Translations under genes and position numbers: made by a program
Shown: positions 1 through 10,680 of the stretch, in pieces
Position numbering within the stretch: position 1 is the stretch's first letter
How the letters are laid out: each line of letters starts with the position of its first letter
The notes under the pieces: generated by a model
Seen by the model: the letters and a program-made list of their open reading frames with translations, nothing else
What the model was told of the DNA's origin: nothing
The model's database searches: none
NCBI GenBank assembly: GCA_027186245.1
Contig: CP114496.1
Coordinates: 3,169,501-3,233,500, forward strand
Reading direction: 5' to 3'
DNA: 64,000 bases
DNA from: Coriaria nepalensis
Lineage: Eukaryota; Streptophyta; Magnoliopsida; Cucurbitales; Coriariaceae

Positions 1-980
1 ATAACTCTTTACTCCTAATTTTTTTTACTTTTACATAAACTTTCCTTAAAATACACTTTTTCATTTATTTATTTTCTTATATAATTTTTCATTATTATTT
101 TTCCTTAATAAAGTAATTGCTTAATTAAATTTAAAAAAAAAAAAAACTATTTTCAATTTTCCATTTATTTTGTCGATTAGAATTTACTATTACATTTTTT
201 TAATAGATTGCTATTTATTATTATTTTTAAATAAAATTTTTAATTAATTATTTCTTAAATGATAGTTGACTTCTCTATTAAATAAATATATATATATATA
301 TATATTTAAGATACAATCTTCAATTTAACACATTAATATTTCTTTATAATATTTGATATTACCTAATACAAATGAAGTTATCTTTAAAAAATTTCTCAAA
401 AAAAAAAAAAAATGTTCAGTTGAATCTAATCCCATCCGATCTGACTTCCATTCGACCGCAACAGATCCGATCCGACATCTATCTAAAGATCACTCGATCC
501 CATCCAACCGCCATCTGATATTATCGGATCAGATCCGACCCTTATTCACTCCTAGTTATATCCATCAATCTCAGGACCCATTTACCTCTCCATCGCTCTC
601 CATCCAACTTCACTTCCTATCGGACTCAACTTTAGTTTGTCATGGTCGGACAAGATTAACTAGGATTTTTTCAAGGAACAAAATTCACTCTAATTAAAAC
701 TGTCGACGGAAAATGCAATATGTTGTACACATGATGGCGGATCTAGAAACTTGATGTTGTGCGGGCATATTTTACAATAAACTAGAGATATAAATGCGGG
801 TGGAGGGCTTCGTCCTATACGATAAACATCTATTATAAATAATAATAATAATAAATATATATAATATAATAAATATATATATATATATATTAATTTTATG
901 TTTGATTATAAATAGTAAAAAAAAGAAAAAAAAAAGTTAGAATTAAGAAATTAAAATATATTGTATAACTTAATAATATT
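1..980. repeat. Long direct repeat, copy A
   Basis: This segment matches 8097-8899 in the same orientation over nearly its whole length, with scattered substitutions and small indels. Copy A carries about 165 extra bases (roughly 759-925, including a TA/AAT-rich tract) that copy B lacks. Homology ends at the shared TAATAATATT, at 980 here and 8899 in copy B. The left end lies outside the window. Inside are many imperfect GATCCGAT/CATCCGATC motifs and a conserved GGCGGATCTAGAAACTTGATG near 734-754. No coding capacity is visible; the open frame at 353-697 is not protein-like. It is probably a non-autonomous transposable element or one side of a segmental duplication. I cannot assign a family. 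Confidence 0.8.
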
Positions 981-984
981 ATAT

Positions 985-3900
985 ATCTACAACTGCTACA
1001 TACTCTGTCTCTATGGTGGAAAGAGTCACCAGCGATTGAAGCTGTGACTTCTAGCTGATGCAATTCCCTCCAAGAAGGAGTTAGTATATTGATATTGACT
1101 TTCTAGAATCTCTATCACCTGCATAGTCAGAATCTACGTACCCTACAAAATCAAGTTCTTTAGTCTAAGGTTTAAAACATAAACTTAATTCATAAGAACT
1201 ACTTATATATTCTAGAAACATTTTAAAGTAATCCAACGTTCGAATCTAGGATTTGACATATATCTACTTAACAAGGATATACTAAATGCCAAGTCTTGTC
1301 TAGTACGTATCATAGCATATATTATAGAACCTATAATATTCAAATATGAAAGTTTTTTCATCCTAAATACATCATACTTAGATTTAGGATAATGTGACTT
1401 TGAAAGCACATAATGAGCAGCAAGAGGTAAATTGACATGCTTACAACCAAAACTTCAAACCTCTTAGCTACTTTTTCAAGATAAGATCTTTGATGTAATT
1501 TTAAGGTTCTAGTTTTCCTATTTCTTTCTATTTCCATTCCTAAGATTCTGTTTGCTCCACCTAAATCTTTCATGTCAAATTCTAAACTAAGTTTGTTTTT
1601 CAATTTATCAATTTTAGATTTAGATTTGCTTATTAAGAGTGTATCATCTACATAAAGGAGCAAATACACATAAACATGATCTTTGTATAAGAAATAGAAA
1701 CAAGTATCATACGCCCTTCTAACAAAACCTATTTTTGTCACAAAAGCATCAAACTCCATGTACCATTGCCTTGGGGCTTGTTTACGACCATACAATAACT
1801 TATTTAGTAAACATACATGATTCAGATATTTCTCATCAACATATCCAAGGGGTTGAGGCATATATATAACCTCATCTAATGTGCAATGCAAAAAGCAGCT
1901 TTGACATCCATATGTTCAAGCTCGAGATCATAGTATGCAACAGTAGCTAATATAATTCTTATAGTTTTAAACTTTACTACTGGAAAGAATATATCATTAA
2001 AGTATATCCCTTCTGTTTTAGTATACCCCTTAGCTACTAATCTTGCCTTATATATAAGTGGATTAGAGGGATTACCTTCTTTTATCTTTTATATCCACTT
2101 ACAGTCAATCAATCTTTGTTTGGCTAGCTTTAGAACAAGCTTCCAAGTATGATTAATTGATAAGGACTTCATTTCATCATCCATGGCCTCCTGCCATTGT
2201 TTACTATGCAAAGAACTGATTGCCTCATGATAATCACTTGGTTCTTCTTTGATTTCTATACCTGCAATCAAAGCTATAAAAACAATATCTATATAGGAAT
2301 ATCTAGGATTTTGTTTTACTATCCTTCTATCCCTATCTCTAACCTATTGGTAATTCGCTAAGTTATCATGACTTGACCTATCTAAGATCTCATGAGTATC
2401 TTGTTCAATTTCTTGATCATTAGTTGTGTCTTGCACTTCCTCATTTGGTTTAAGATCATTGAGATGTCCGCTCTCCTCTAGTTGTCCGTTAGGATTAACT
2501 ATGGTTGTGGGCTCCACCTCAATGTGAGTACCCTTAAAAGTATTTATTCCATCTACATTATCATCATTTCCTTTACATGGGAAACTCTTTTCATTAAAAA
2601 TTACATCCCTACTAATCAGAATTTTGAAATTAATGGAGCTCCTATCCAATAACCTATTTCCCTTTGTACCCTCCTCATATTCTAAGAATATGCATTTTTG
2701 GGACCTAGGATCTAGTTTACCATCCGTCTTATGGGCATAGGCTATACAACCAAAAATTCTCAATTGACTTAGGTTCGGTTTCCTACCTGTCCATTTTTCT
2801 TCTAGACATTTAAGGTCAATTACAATTGAAGGACTCCTATTTATAAGATAAGCAGCAGTTTTAACAGTCTCTCCCCAAAATGATTTACCTAAACTCGAGG
2901 CAAATAATAGACATCTAACTTTTGCAAGTAGTGTTCTATTCATTCTTTCAGGCACTCCATTTTGTTGAGGTGTCTTAACTACTGTTCTATTCCTTTGAAT
3001 TCCATTAGTCTTACAGAACTCGTCAAACTTAAAGTTACAAAACTCTAGACCGTTGTCTGTCCTTAATGTTTTTATCTTCCTATCAACCTGATTTTCAACT
3101 AAATGTTTCCACTCAACAAACCTAGCAAAAGCCTCATCCTTAGTCTTAAGTAAGAATACTCAAACTTTCCTGCTATAATCATCTACAATTGAAAGAAAAA
3201 ACCTATTACCACTATGTGTGAAAACATTTTCAGGCCCCCACAGATCAGCTTGTAAGTATTCTAGATAGTTCTTAGCTAAAGTGAGTTCCCTTAGAAAAAC
3301 TTTGTCTATGTTGTTTTCCTAAAATGCATGTTTCACAGAAATCATGAGGTAAGATAGTATCCTTACCAAGCATACCTTTCTTACTCAAGACATCTAAACC
3401 TTTTTGGGTCATATGACCAAGTCTCAAATGGCAAGTATTTGTCATAGAGGGTTTAGCTCCGACAAGCGCAGTATCTGTCTTCCCATGAAAATAATAACCA
3501 CAAAGTACATATAAGCCATATTTCCTTACACCCATCAAAACTTGTTTTGAATTCTTATAAATTGTTAAAGACCCATTTTCATATTTATACCAATAGCCTA
3601 ATTCATCTAGTGTATTTAGAGATATCAGGTTTCTTTTAAGATCAGGAATGTATCTTACTTTGGGTAACATGACAAGTTTCCCATCATTTAATTTAATTTT
3701 ATAGTCATATTTCATATCCCTAAGATCTTACAAACATGATTATTACCCATATAGATAGTACCTTCTTCTAATTCCCTGAAATCATTAAACCATTCTTTGT
3801 TTGGACTTATGTGAAAGGAACAACCTGAATTTAGAATTCATTCATTTATTACAACAGTATTAGAAACATTCAAGACTTCAGAGTAAGAAGCAGTGTTACT

Positions 3901-4700
3901 AGTTCCAATTACATTACCCTCTACATTATTTTGACTAGATTTCTTTTGCAATGCATAACAGTTTTTCTTAAGATGTCCTATTTTTCCACAGTGATAACAT
4001 TTCCTAATTACACTAGATGCTTCCTTTTTCTTGAACTTATTTTTCTTTGGGTGTTTAACAAAACTAGGGTTCTTTTTCTTCTTTGTTTTTCCTTTTACAA
4101 ACAGATTTGAGTTATTTCTTTTTAGTTGATTTAGCTCTAGCTCCCTAGCCTTCAAAGCATTCACAACAATTTTCAGATTTGGTTCTTGACCAGTATATGT
4201 AACAGCATTCCTAACTACTAAATAATCATCAGGTAAGGATTCTAACAGGATCATAGCTTGACTGGTTTCATCTAAGGCCTAATCAGTTCCCTTAAGTACT
4301 AAGTTTAGTTTTAAGAACTCATCTAGATTTTCCTCTAGATTTTTAGACATATCCATTTTTCATGAAAATAATGCATCTTTTAAGAAAACCAGATTATGAG
4401 CAGCTTGTATAGAGAATTTAGAAGTAAATTACCCCATAGGCCAAGAGGAGTGTCATATGCGTCTACCTTCCTTATGATGTTGTCAGACAGATTTAGAATA
4501 ATGAAGTTATGATCCTCCTCATCAATTTCCTCTTTTCTAGCCGTGAGGCCTCTGGTCATTTCTTTTCATCTTCTTGAAGTGCTATAATCACTTTGTGATG
4601 AGAAAGAAGAGCTTTCATCTTTTTACACCAAGTTCTAAAATCAATTTTTCCATCAAAACTTGTGATCTAGATATAGGTATTCATAGCTACTCTTTCTTAT
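985..4700 (-). pseudogene. Decayed Ty1/copia gag-pol (element A)
   Basis: Read on the minus strand, this holds most of a copia polyprotein in broken frames. Gag begins near 4690 and has a CCHC zinc knuckle at about 3959-4002 (CYHCGKIGHLKKNC). A GAG-pre-integrase region with H...H...CxxC follows at 3272-3715. The integrase C-terminal half is at 2344-2955 and reverse transcriptase pieces are at 2089-2271 and 1358-1891, with YVDD intact near 1640-1652. RNase H starts near 1145 (YVDSDYAGD-like) and stops abruptly near 985 at the junction with direct repeat A. Multiple stops and frame changes separate the pieces, so no intact product is possible. The 3' LTR is missing. Its probable primer-binding site is at 5695-5706. 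Confidence 0.9.
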
Positions 4701-4974
4701 TTGGAATAGAGTATACAGTAAACAATAAACGAAGAGAAATACAGATTTGAAAAACAAATTATTTTTAAAAGCTCAGATTATTAAATCAAGGTTAGAAACC
4801 ATTTTTCAAACAATAAATACACAATCACTCTATATGCAGTCTTCCTATGAATCAATTAGCAAAATTAAACTAGTATTTCAAAGCCCCTAACTTATCAAAG
4901 ATTGGACAATTAGATAAGCCAGTAACGAGGTTCAATTCACAGTTAAGATTTATGAACAACTCATGCTTGGCGCC

Positions 4975-5556
4975 AATGAGTTTTTTATTTGAGACAAAAA
5001 AGAAAACTATGCCTTCGCCATATAAATATTAAGTAATAGTAGCATGGCACTTTGAATTCGATATGAGAAATTTTTTTTTTCTAAATCATTCGCTTATGTA
5101 TCGAAAGAGTAGTATGAGATAAAAGGCATTTCCGATTTTATCTGATCTATCGAAAGCCTCTTTCAGCGTCACAACTCTGCCTTACGTAAAGTTGCTAGAG
5201 TACGCTTAACGTCTGGATTTGAAATCACTGCTTATATATCTAGTATTGGCCATAATTTACAAGAACATTAAGTAGTCTTAGTAAGAGGGGGAAGGGTTAA
5301 GGATTTACCCGGTGTGAGATATCACATTGTTCAAGGAACCCTAGATGTTGTCGGAGTCAAGGATCGTCAACAAGGGCGTTCTAGTGCGTTGTAGATTCTT
5401 ATCCAAGACTTTTATCATTTGATGATGCCATGTGAATCGCTAGAAACATGTGAAGTGTATGGCTAACCCAATAATGAAAGTTTCATAAGGGAACTGGAGC
5501 AGGCTACCATGAGACAAACAAAAGATCTTCTTTCTAAAGAGATTTGATTCTAAAGA
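4975..5556 (+). other. Nuclear plastid DNA insert (rps12 exon 2 region)
   Basis: This stretch is plastid DNA read in the plus direction. Positions about 5174-5383 correspond to rps12 exon 2: the frame carries [20 protein letters not shown] and, further on, [17 protein letters not shown]. The bases after 5383 (from GTGCGTTGTAGATTC onward) match my memory of the start of the plastid rps12 cis-intron (group II). The bases before 5174 match the plastid sequence upstream of exon 2. An in-frame TAA near 5271 and a start of exon 2 about 22 bases shorter than expected show it is not functional. It sits between the gag start and the primer-binding site of copia element A. The intron segment excludes the mitochondrial rps12 gene as source. 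Confidence 0.9.
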
Positions 5557-5694
5557 GATTTTCCATAATATCTTTTTAGATTCAAAGATCACAATAGAAC
5601 AAGCATTTATATTCAAGAATCACAGAATATAACATACCGGTTTATAGATCTATTTATACAAGAAGAGCAATCACGGATCATGCATTTAAAATAT

Positions 5695-5706
5695 GCTTTG
5701 ATACCA
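5695..5706 (-). other. Probable primer-binding site of copia element A
   Basis: On the minus strand this reads TGGTATCAAAGC, one base different from TGGTATCAGAGC, the usual copia site complementary to initiator tRNA-Met. It lies about 1 kb upstream of the element's gag on the same strand, a distance lengthened by the plastid insert. The matching 5' LTR would lie at higher coordinates (5709 to perhaps 6350), but no second LTR remains to define its limits. Confidence 0.55.
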
Positions 5707-5709
5707 CTA

Positions 5710-6480
5710 TTACAAAAATATATATCTTGTTCATCATTTATAGAAGCAGATTTTATGTAAAATCTATATTTAGTGTGCATTAGTGTTCAATATCAATATT
5801 TATATCAGATCTAATCAATATATGTTCAAAAATCAAGAATATACATCTAAGAAATCGAATCAACAATCTAGACTCTAAAAACCTCACAAATTCGTAGATC
5901 TAGATTTAACTAGATTTAGGCTCGGACCGACGAATATCAAAATACTATGATAGACACCAAGAACCAAGGTAAACCCCTAAAACCTCTCTCAATCAAACTC
6001 AAAACTAGATTCTATCAACAAGCACAAACCCTAAAAACAGAATCGATCTATCCAACACAGAAAAATAAACAAGACAATCTCAAGCAAGATCAAAATATTT
6101 AGATGTAAATATAGAACCCTAGAAAGATTAGAAAAAAGAGCAAACTATTATCACATATCAATCCGTAAAAGAGAGCAAAAGTCGCCAGAGAAATCCTAAG
6201 ATCACAATCGCGAACATCAAATGAGAGAGAGAAGTTATACCAGTCTTAATAAAGTAATCGGGTAAGTAACCATGGATTAGTAAGTTTTGAGTCTAATTCC
6301 AAAAAATCCAGTTCCTTTAAAAAAGCTCTCCCAAGTTTTGGGCCTCAACAACATAACAAAAAAGTCTAAAATATAATTCGTAAAAGGAAGCTGTCAATAT
6401 CATCATCAACACGGTACTCAAAATTTACACGCATTATTTACAGATCCTTAACCTCCAAGAAACTTCCATTCATATATCTA
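5710..6480. other. Possible decayed 5' LTR of element A and upstream region of the DUF761 gene
   Basis: No gene is seen here. The sequence is A-rich on the plus strand. If the primer-binding site at 5695-5706 is real, its left part should be a decayed 5' LTR, but no partner copy exists to prove this. The right part must contain the upstream region of the DUF761 gene. Confidence 0.35.
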
Positions 6481-6485
6481 ACCCC

Positions 6486-6493
6486 TATAAATA
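6486..6493 (+). promoter_or_regulatory. TATA box of the DUF761 gene
   Basis: TATAAATA lies 66-73 bases upstream of the ATG at 6559, in the context CCCTATAAATACAAACC. Transcription would be expected to start near 6515-6525, giving a short 5' leader. The spacing supports the start codon chosen. Confidence 0.6.
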
Positions 6494-6558
6494 CAAACCA
6501 AACCCATGTCTCGTTGTTAAACAAAACTCACTTCCATTAGTTTTATATCCATTTTATC

Positions 6559-6945
6559 ATGGTTATCAATCACATGCTGAACCGGCTAAAAAGAGCAGTG
6601 AAGAAGGTGAGATTTCTTTTAAACTTCAACATTCGTAGTTGGAAGAATATGGCCTCAGTAATTAGCCGAGATTTTTCCGTCAAGCGACGGGTCAGCTTTA
6701 ACGATAGGCCCGGCTTGCGAGGGGCTTGTGATCCGGCCAATTTCTTAGGATCAGAATTGGATTCTGGCTGGTCAAGAAGTCGATCACTTCAAAGAACTAC
6801 GAGTTATTCTTCTGATCAAGAAGATGTTGATAAGAGAGCTGAGATGTTTATTTCTAATTTCTATCGAAGGCTTCAATTAGAGAGACAGGTATCTTTGGAG
6901 CTGCATTATTGTCGTGGAGATAGCTTTAATTCCATTTCTCCCTGA
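6559..6945 (+). CDS. DUF761 domain protein
   Basis: An intronless 128-residue reading frame. The C-terminal third (about residues 88-120) has the DUF761 signature: a run of the type DVDKRAEMFISNFYRRLQ, then LERQVSLELHYC. The N-terminal part is basic (LKRAVKKVRF) and the middle is Ser/Arg-rich. DUF761 proteins, often annotated as cotton-fibre or wound-related proteins, are small plant proteins of uncertain biochemical role; I infer no function. A good TATA box precedes the gene, which supports expression. It lies between two long direct repeats and next to a decayed copia element, so the neighbourhood is transposon-rich, but the frame itself is intact. Confidence 0.8.
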   Translation: MVINHMLNRLKRAVKKVRFLLNFNIRSWKNMASVISRDFSVKRRVSFNDRPGLRGACDPANFLGSELDSGWSRSRSLQRTTSYSSDQEDVDKRAEMFISNFYRRLQLERQVSLELHYCRGDSFNSISP

Positions 6946-6969
6946 TGAAGATCATGATGATGTGTTGGT

Positions 6970-7045
6970 GATCGTGACTTCTTTGATGGATGTTTCTGAT
7001 TTTTTTTGATCGTGACTTCTTTGATGGATGTTTCTGATTTTTTTT
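6970..7045 (+). repeat. 38-bp tandem duplication after the DUF761 gene
   Basis: The unit starting GATCGTGACTTCTTTGATGG occurs at 6970 and again at 7008, in direct tandem with almost no differences. It begins 25 bases after the stop codon and so lies in the presumed 3'UTR. Confidence 0.85.
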
Positions 7046-8096
7046 TCTTTTTTTTATAGAAGATTTCCATTCAGAGTTTACAAGAAAGTCAAACCGATTA
7101 TTTTATTTATTATTTGTATATTATTTAGTAATAAATTGATTGGTATGTTGCTGTTGTTGTTGTGCTTTTTTTTTTCTTTTTTTTTTTTTTTGTAGTTGAT
7201 TGGTAAGTTACTTGGTAAGACCATTCTTGTAATGTTATTATATGATTGTAAGTTAATGTTGAAATGGAATTCTTGACAAGCTTCATGTAATAAGCTTCTT
7301 CAAGTTTCTTATATAAGCTTTGCATCAAGCTTCCTTTCCAAAGCTGCTCGCCTTTCTAAATAAGCTTCTTTTTTACGTAAAATCGTATTTACCCCTCAAT
7401 ATAGGAGGAGCCAGAAATGCTTGTTCACCAAGATTAGGTTCTTGGTCTCCAAGTCTCACAAGCTTTATAAGAACCCACATGACGTTGTATCTATAAAGAT
7501 ATGTGAATGTAAGCTAATGAAAAATAGATGTTTGGGGTTAAGTGCTTACTTGACTAAAACTGTCACGTTTTATCTTGAATTTATATTAAGTATTAAAATA
7601 ATTACAAAATAAATAAACGAATAAATAAAACTCAAAATTACAATAAACTTGAGCTTAATCTCATAATTAATTACCAACTACGCTTGTGAAGTGGACTAAA
7701 CAAGATTAAATTGAAAAACATTTCGGGTGATGCTTGTAACCTTATTATCTAATGTAGTGGATCTCCAACCGAACCAAGCCAACAACCGATATCGATCTTG
7801 TCCATCACGAATACGAATCACCAAACTGTGCCGGGTCTCACTTATATTTAAGAATGATCAACAATGATCCGATACATTAAATTTCTATTTGGTCATATCG
7901 GATTCATTCGATTAAGATTGTGTCGGATATCGAATCTATTCGTTTTTTTTTATTTTTTAATATAATTATTTTCAATTTTAATTTAATTAATTATTTTTTA
8001 AAATAATATTTTTTTCCTTTCCCATATTTCTTTTAATGATTAAACTTTCTTTTCATTCAAATATTTTATTAATGAATTTTCATTAAATTTGATTAA
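7046..8096. other. Intergenic, no gene seen
   Basis: The stretch is AT-rich, with poly-T tracts near 7167-7192. The part from about 7740 has the same style of GATCCGAT/TCGGAT motifs as the long direct repeat that follows and may be its left portion, corresponding to sequence outside the window in copy A. Open frames here are short and not protein-like. Confidence 0.5.
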
Positions 8097-8899
8097 ATAA
8101 CTCTTTACTCCTAATTTTTTTTACTTTTACATAAACTTTCCTTAAAATACACTTTTTCATTTATTTATTTTCTTATATAATTTTTTATTATTATTTTTCC
8201 TTAATAAAGTAATTGCTTAATTAAATTTTTAAAAAAACTATTTTCAATTTTCCATTTATTTTGTCGATTAGAATTTACTATTACATTTTTTTTAATAGAT
8301 TGCTATTTATTATTATTTTTAAATAAAATTTTTAATTAATTATTTCTTAAATGATAGTTGACTTCTCTATTAAATAAATATATATATTTTAAGATAAAAT
8401 CTTTAATTTAACACATTAATATTTCTCTATAATATTTGATATTACCTAATAATATAATTGAAGTTATCTTTAAAAAATTTCTCAAAAAAAAAAAATGTTT
8501 GGTCGAATCTGATCTCATCCGATCTGACTTCCATTCGACCGCAACAGATCTAATCTGACATCCATCTGAAAATCACTCGATCTAATCTGATCGCCATCCG
8601 ATATTATCGCATCATATCCGACCGTTATTCACTCCTAGTTATATCCATCAATCTCGGGATCCATTTACATCTCCATCACTCTCCATCCAACTTCACTTCC
8701 TATTGAACTCAACTTTAGTTTGTCATGGTCGGACAAGATTAACTAGGATTTTTTCAAGGAACAAAATTTACTCTAATTAAAATCGTCGACGGAAAATGAA
8801 ATATGTCGTACACATGATGGCGGATCTAGAAACTTGATGTTGTGAAAAAAAGAAGTTAGAATTAAGAAATTAAAATATATTGTATAACTTAATAATATT
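8097..8899. repeat. Long direct repeat, copy B
   Basis: Matches 1-980 in the same orientation with an offset of about 8.1 kb. It lacks the ~165 bases present at 759-925 of copy A. After 8899 the sequences diverge. It is not an LTR partner of copy A in any simple sense, because the copia pol between them runs on the opposite strand and has its own primer-binding site well inside. Confidence 0.8.
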
Positions 8900-9658
8900 T
8901 TATATATATATAGAAATAGACCTCTTTTTTAAGAAAAATAACAATTAAATCCTCATATTTTACAAAACATTATTCAATACATTAAAATTTGTATGTAGAG
9001 ATAATTTAAATTTCATTAATTTTAAATTTTATATCAATAAGAATTTGTGGGAGCAAAATTATATAAAAGTTTGACCAAATTTAATTTAAGGGTGGCAAAA
9101 ACTTAAATATGGAAAGCTTGTGGGGGCAACTTAAATATGCCTTTGCCTAAGGCTCCCTAATGGACGAGGCCCCTAAAATTTGTTTTTTTTTTTTAAGAAA
9201 TGGATGAGCCAAATTGACCCACCCCGAAACATCATCATACTAGGAAATTAAAAAATATTGAAGAATGAAGGGAAACCAAGGAAGGCCCACCACGCTAGGC
9301 AAGTTTAAGTAAAAGGCTCAAAATAAAAACTTAACTAAAATATTAAGTAATTTAACTAATTAAGTACCACAACCTCACTCTTCATTATTTTTTTTTTTCC
9401 CTCTCCTACTCATGAGTTTGTCTGCCCATGTCTAGTGTTTTTTTTCTTTTCTCCCTCCTACTCGTAAGTTCGTCTGTGGGGTTAGGGCTAGGGTACTTAA
9501 TTTAGTGAACCTCAAAATTTTCCCTTATTTTACTTAGACTTGGCTAGGGTAGCAGGCCTTCCCCTTCTTTCTTCAATGTTTTTTTTATATTTTATTTTAT
9601 TTTATTTTTTCTGATATGATATGTTTCAAATTAGGTCAATGGGGGCTCATCTATTTCC

Positions 9659-9699
<41 letters not shown>

Positions 9700-9851
9700 T
9701 GGGGGCATCTTAGGGGCCTTAGGGAAAGGCCTAGCCAACCTAATGAATGAGCCGCCCTGAAGACACTAATATAAAGAGTAACATTTAAAACCATTGATAT
9801 CTGACCTGTTAAAGAAGAATCTAATTGAGATGAAAAAGCTACCATCACCAC
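8900..9851. other. Intergenic with an (AAT)13 microsatellite
   Basis: No gene is visible. An (AAT)13 run lies at 9661-9699. Two similar motifs (TGGGGGCA followed by CCTTAGG/GCCTAAGG-like words) occur near 9120-9175 and 9700-9760, suggesting an old non-autonomous element, but no boundaries can be set. The last five bases, 9847-9851 (ACCAC), are the target duplication of the copia element that follows. Confidence 0.6.
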
Positions 9852-9982
9852 TGTTAGATTATATATGTAGTGTATCCCACATTGGTTATATATATATGTG
9901 ATCTGTATTGTTAGCCTATATATATATAGGCATCCTCTGTACATCATAGGTGTGATTCAAATACAATATTATATTCTCAACA
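9852..9982 (+). repeat. 5' LTR of copia element B
   Basis: 131 bp, TGTTAG...CTCAACA. It is very AT-rich and contains a TATATATATA tract that could serve as the promoter. It is followed without a gap by the primer-binding site. Confidence 0.95.
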
Positions 9983-9994
9983 TGGTATCAGAGC

Positions 9995-10680
9995 ATAGGT
10001 TCTAAATCACCTCAAAAAAAAAAAAAAAAAATTCCGCATCTTATTTTCTTTTTTGGCGTCGCTAGTGTTCTCCGGCGATTATCTTGCTCTGTCTTTTGCG
10101 GTTCACTTTCTTCTGCTCATAGTTTTCAGCGGTTCCATATACCGCTAGAAACCTCGGAAGATGACCGTTCCAGAGCCGCCGCACACAGCCTCATAGGGGT
10201 TCCCATGCTCCCTCACGCGCCGCTCAAATTCTCGGCCGTCTCGCCACTGCCGCCTCGTCGTCAGCCGCCACAGTGGTCCGTTCACGTCCGTTCGAGCACC
10301 ATTCGGTAGATCAAGCTCCGCCGATTCCAGAACAGGAGCCAGTTCCTCCGATCTCATCCGCACGCTCTCCCACGCGCCCAAGAAAGCTCCGCGCGTCAGT
10401 CTCACGCGCCAAGCCGCCGCCAGCTCTCCGCGCGTGCTCTACATGCGCCAGACCTCCGAGGCGACGTCATCAGTGCCACGTCAACCCTAGACACGTCAGC
10501 CCTAGACATGTCATCAGTGCCACGTCAGACCTCGCGCACATCAGCGTGCAACGTCATCATTGACTTGACCTAGTCACAGCATTGACCGTTGACTTTGACA
10601 CCATTGACCAGGTGCTTTCTTGTCTATTTTTTCGTCCCGATTCTATATTTATGGTCTGTTTTTGTATTTGAGTACTTTAT
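9995..10680 (+). other. Leader of copia element B, GC-rich
   Basis: This untranslated leader separates the primer-binding site from the gag ATG at 10681. The part from about 10040 to 10560 is much richer in G+C than anything around it. Five ACGTCA motifs lie between 10464 and 10556, partly as a tandem arrangement of GTGCCACGTCA. A 96-codon open frame at 10273-10563 is Pro/Arg-rich and resembles composition rather than a protein. Confidence 0.7.

Noticed and set aside
5174..5383. A working nuclear rps12 gene
   Set aside because: It has an in-frame stop, lacks exons 1 and 3, and contains the plastid intron start. It is a dead plastid insert.
1..8899. The long direct repeats as the LTR pair of one retrotransposon
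   Set aside because: The copia coding sequence between them is on the minus strand with its own primer-binding site 2.4 kb inside, and the DUF761 gene is also between them. The repeats do not abut primer or polypurine sites.
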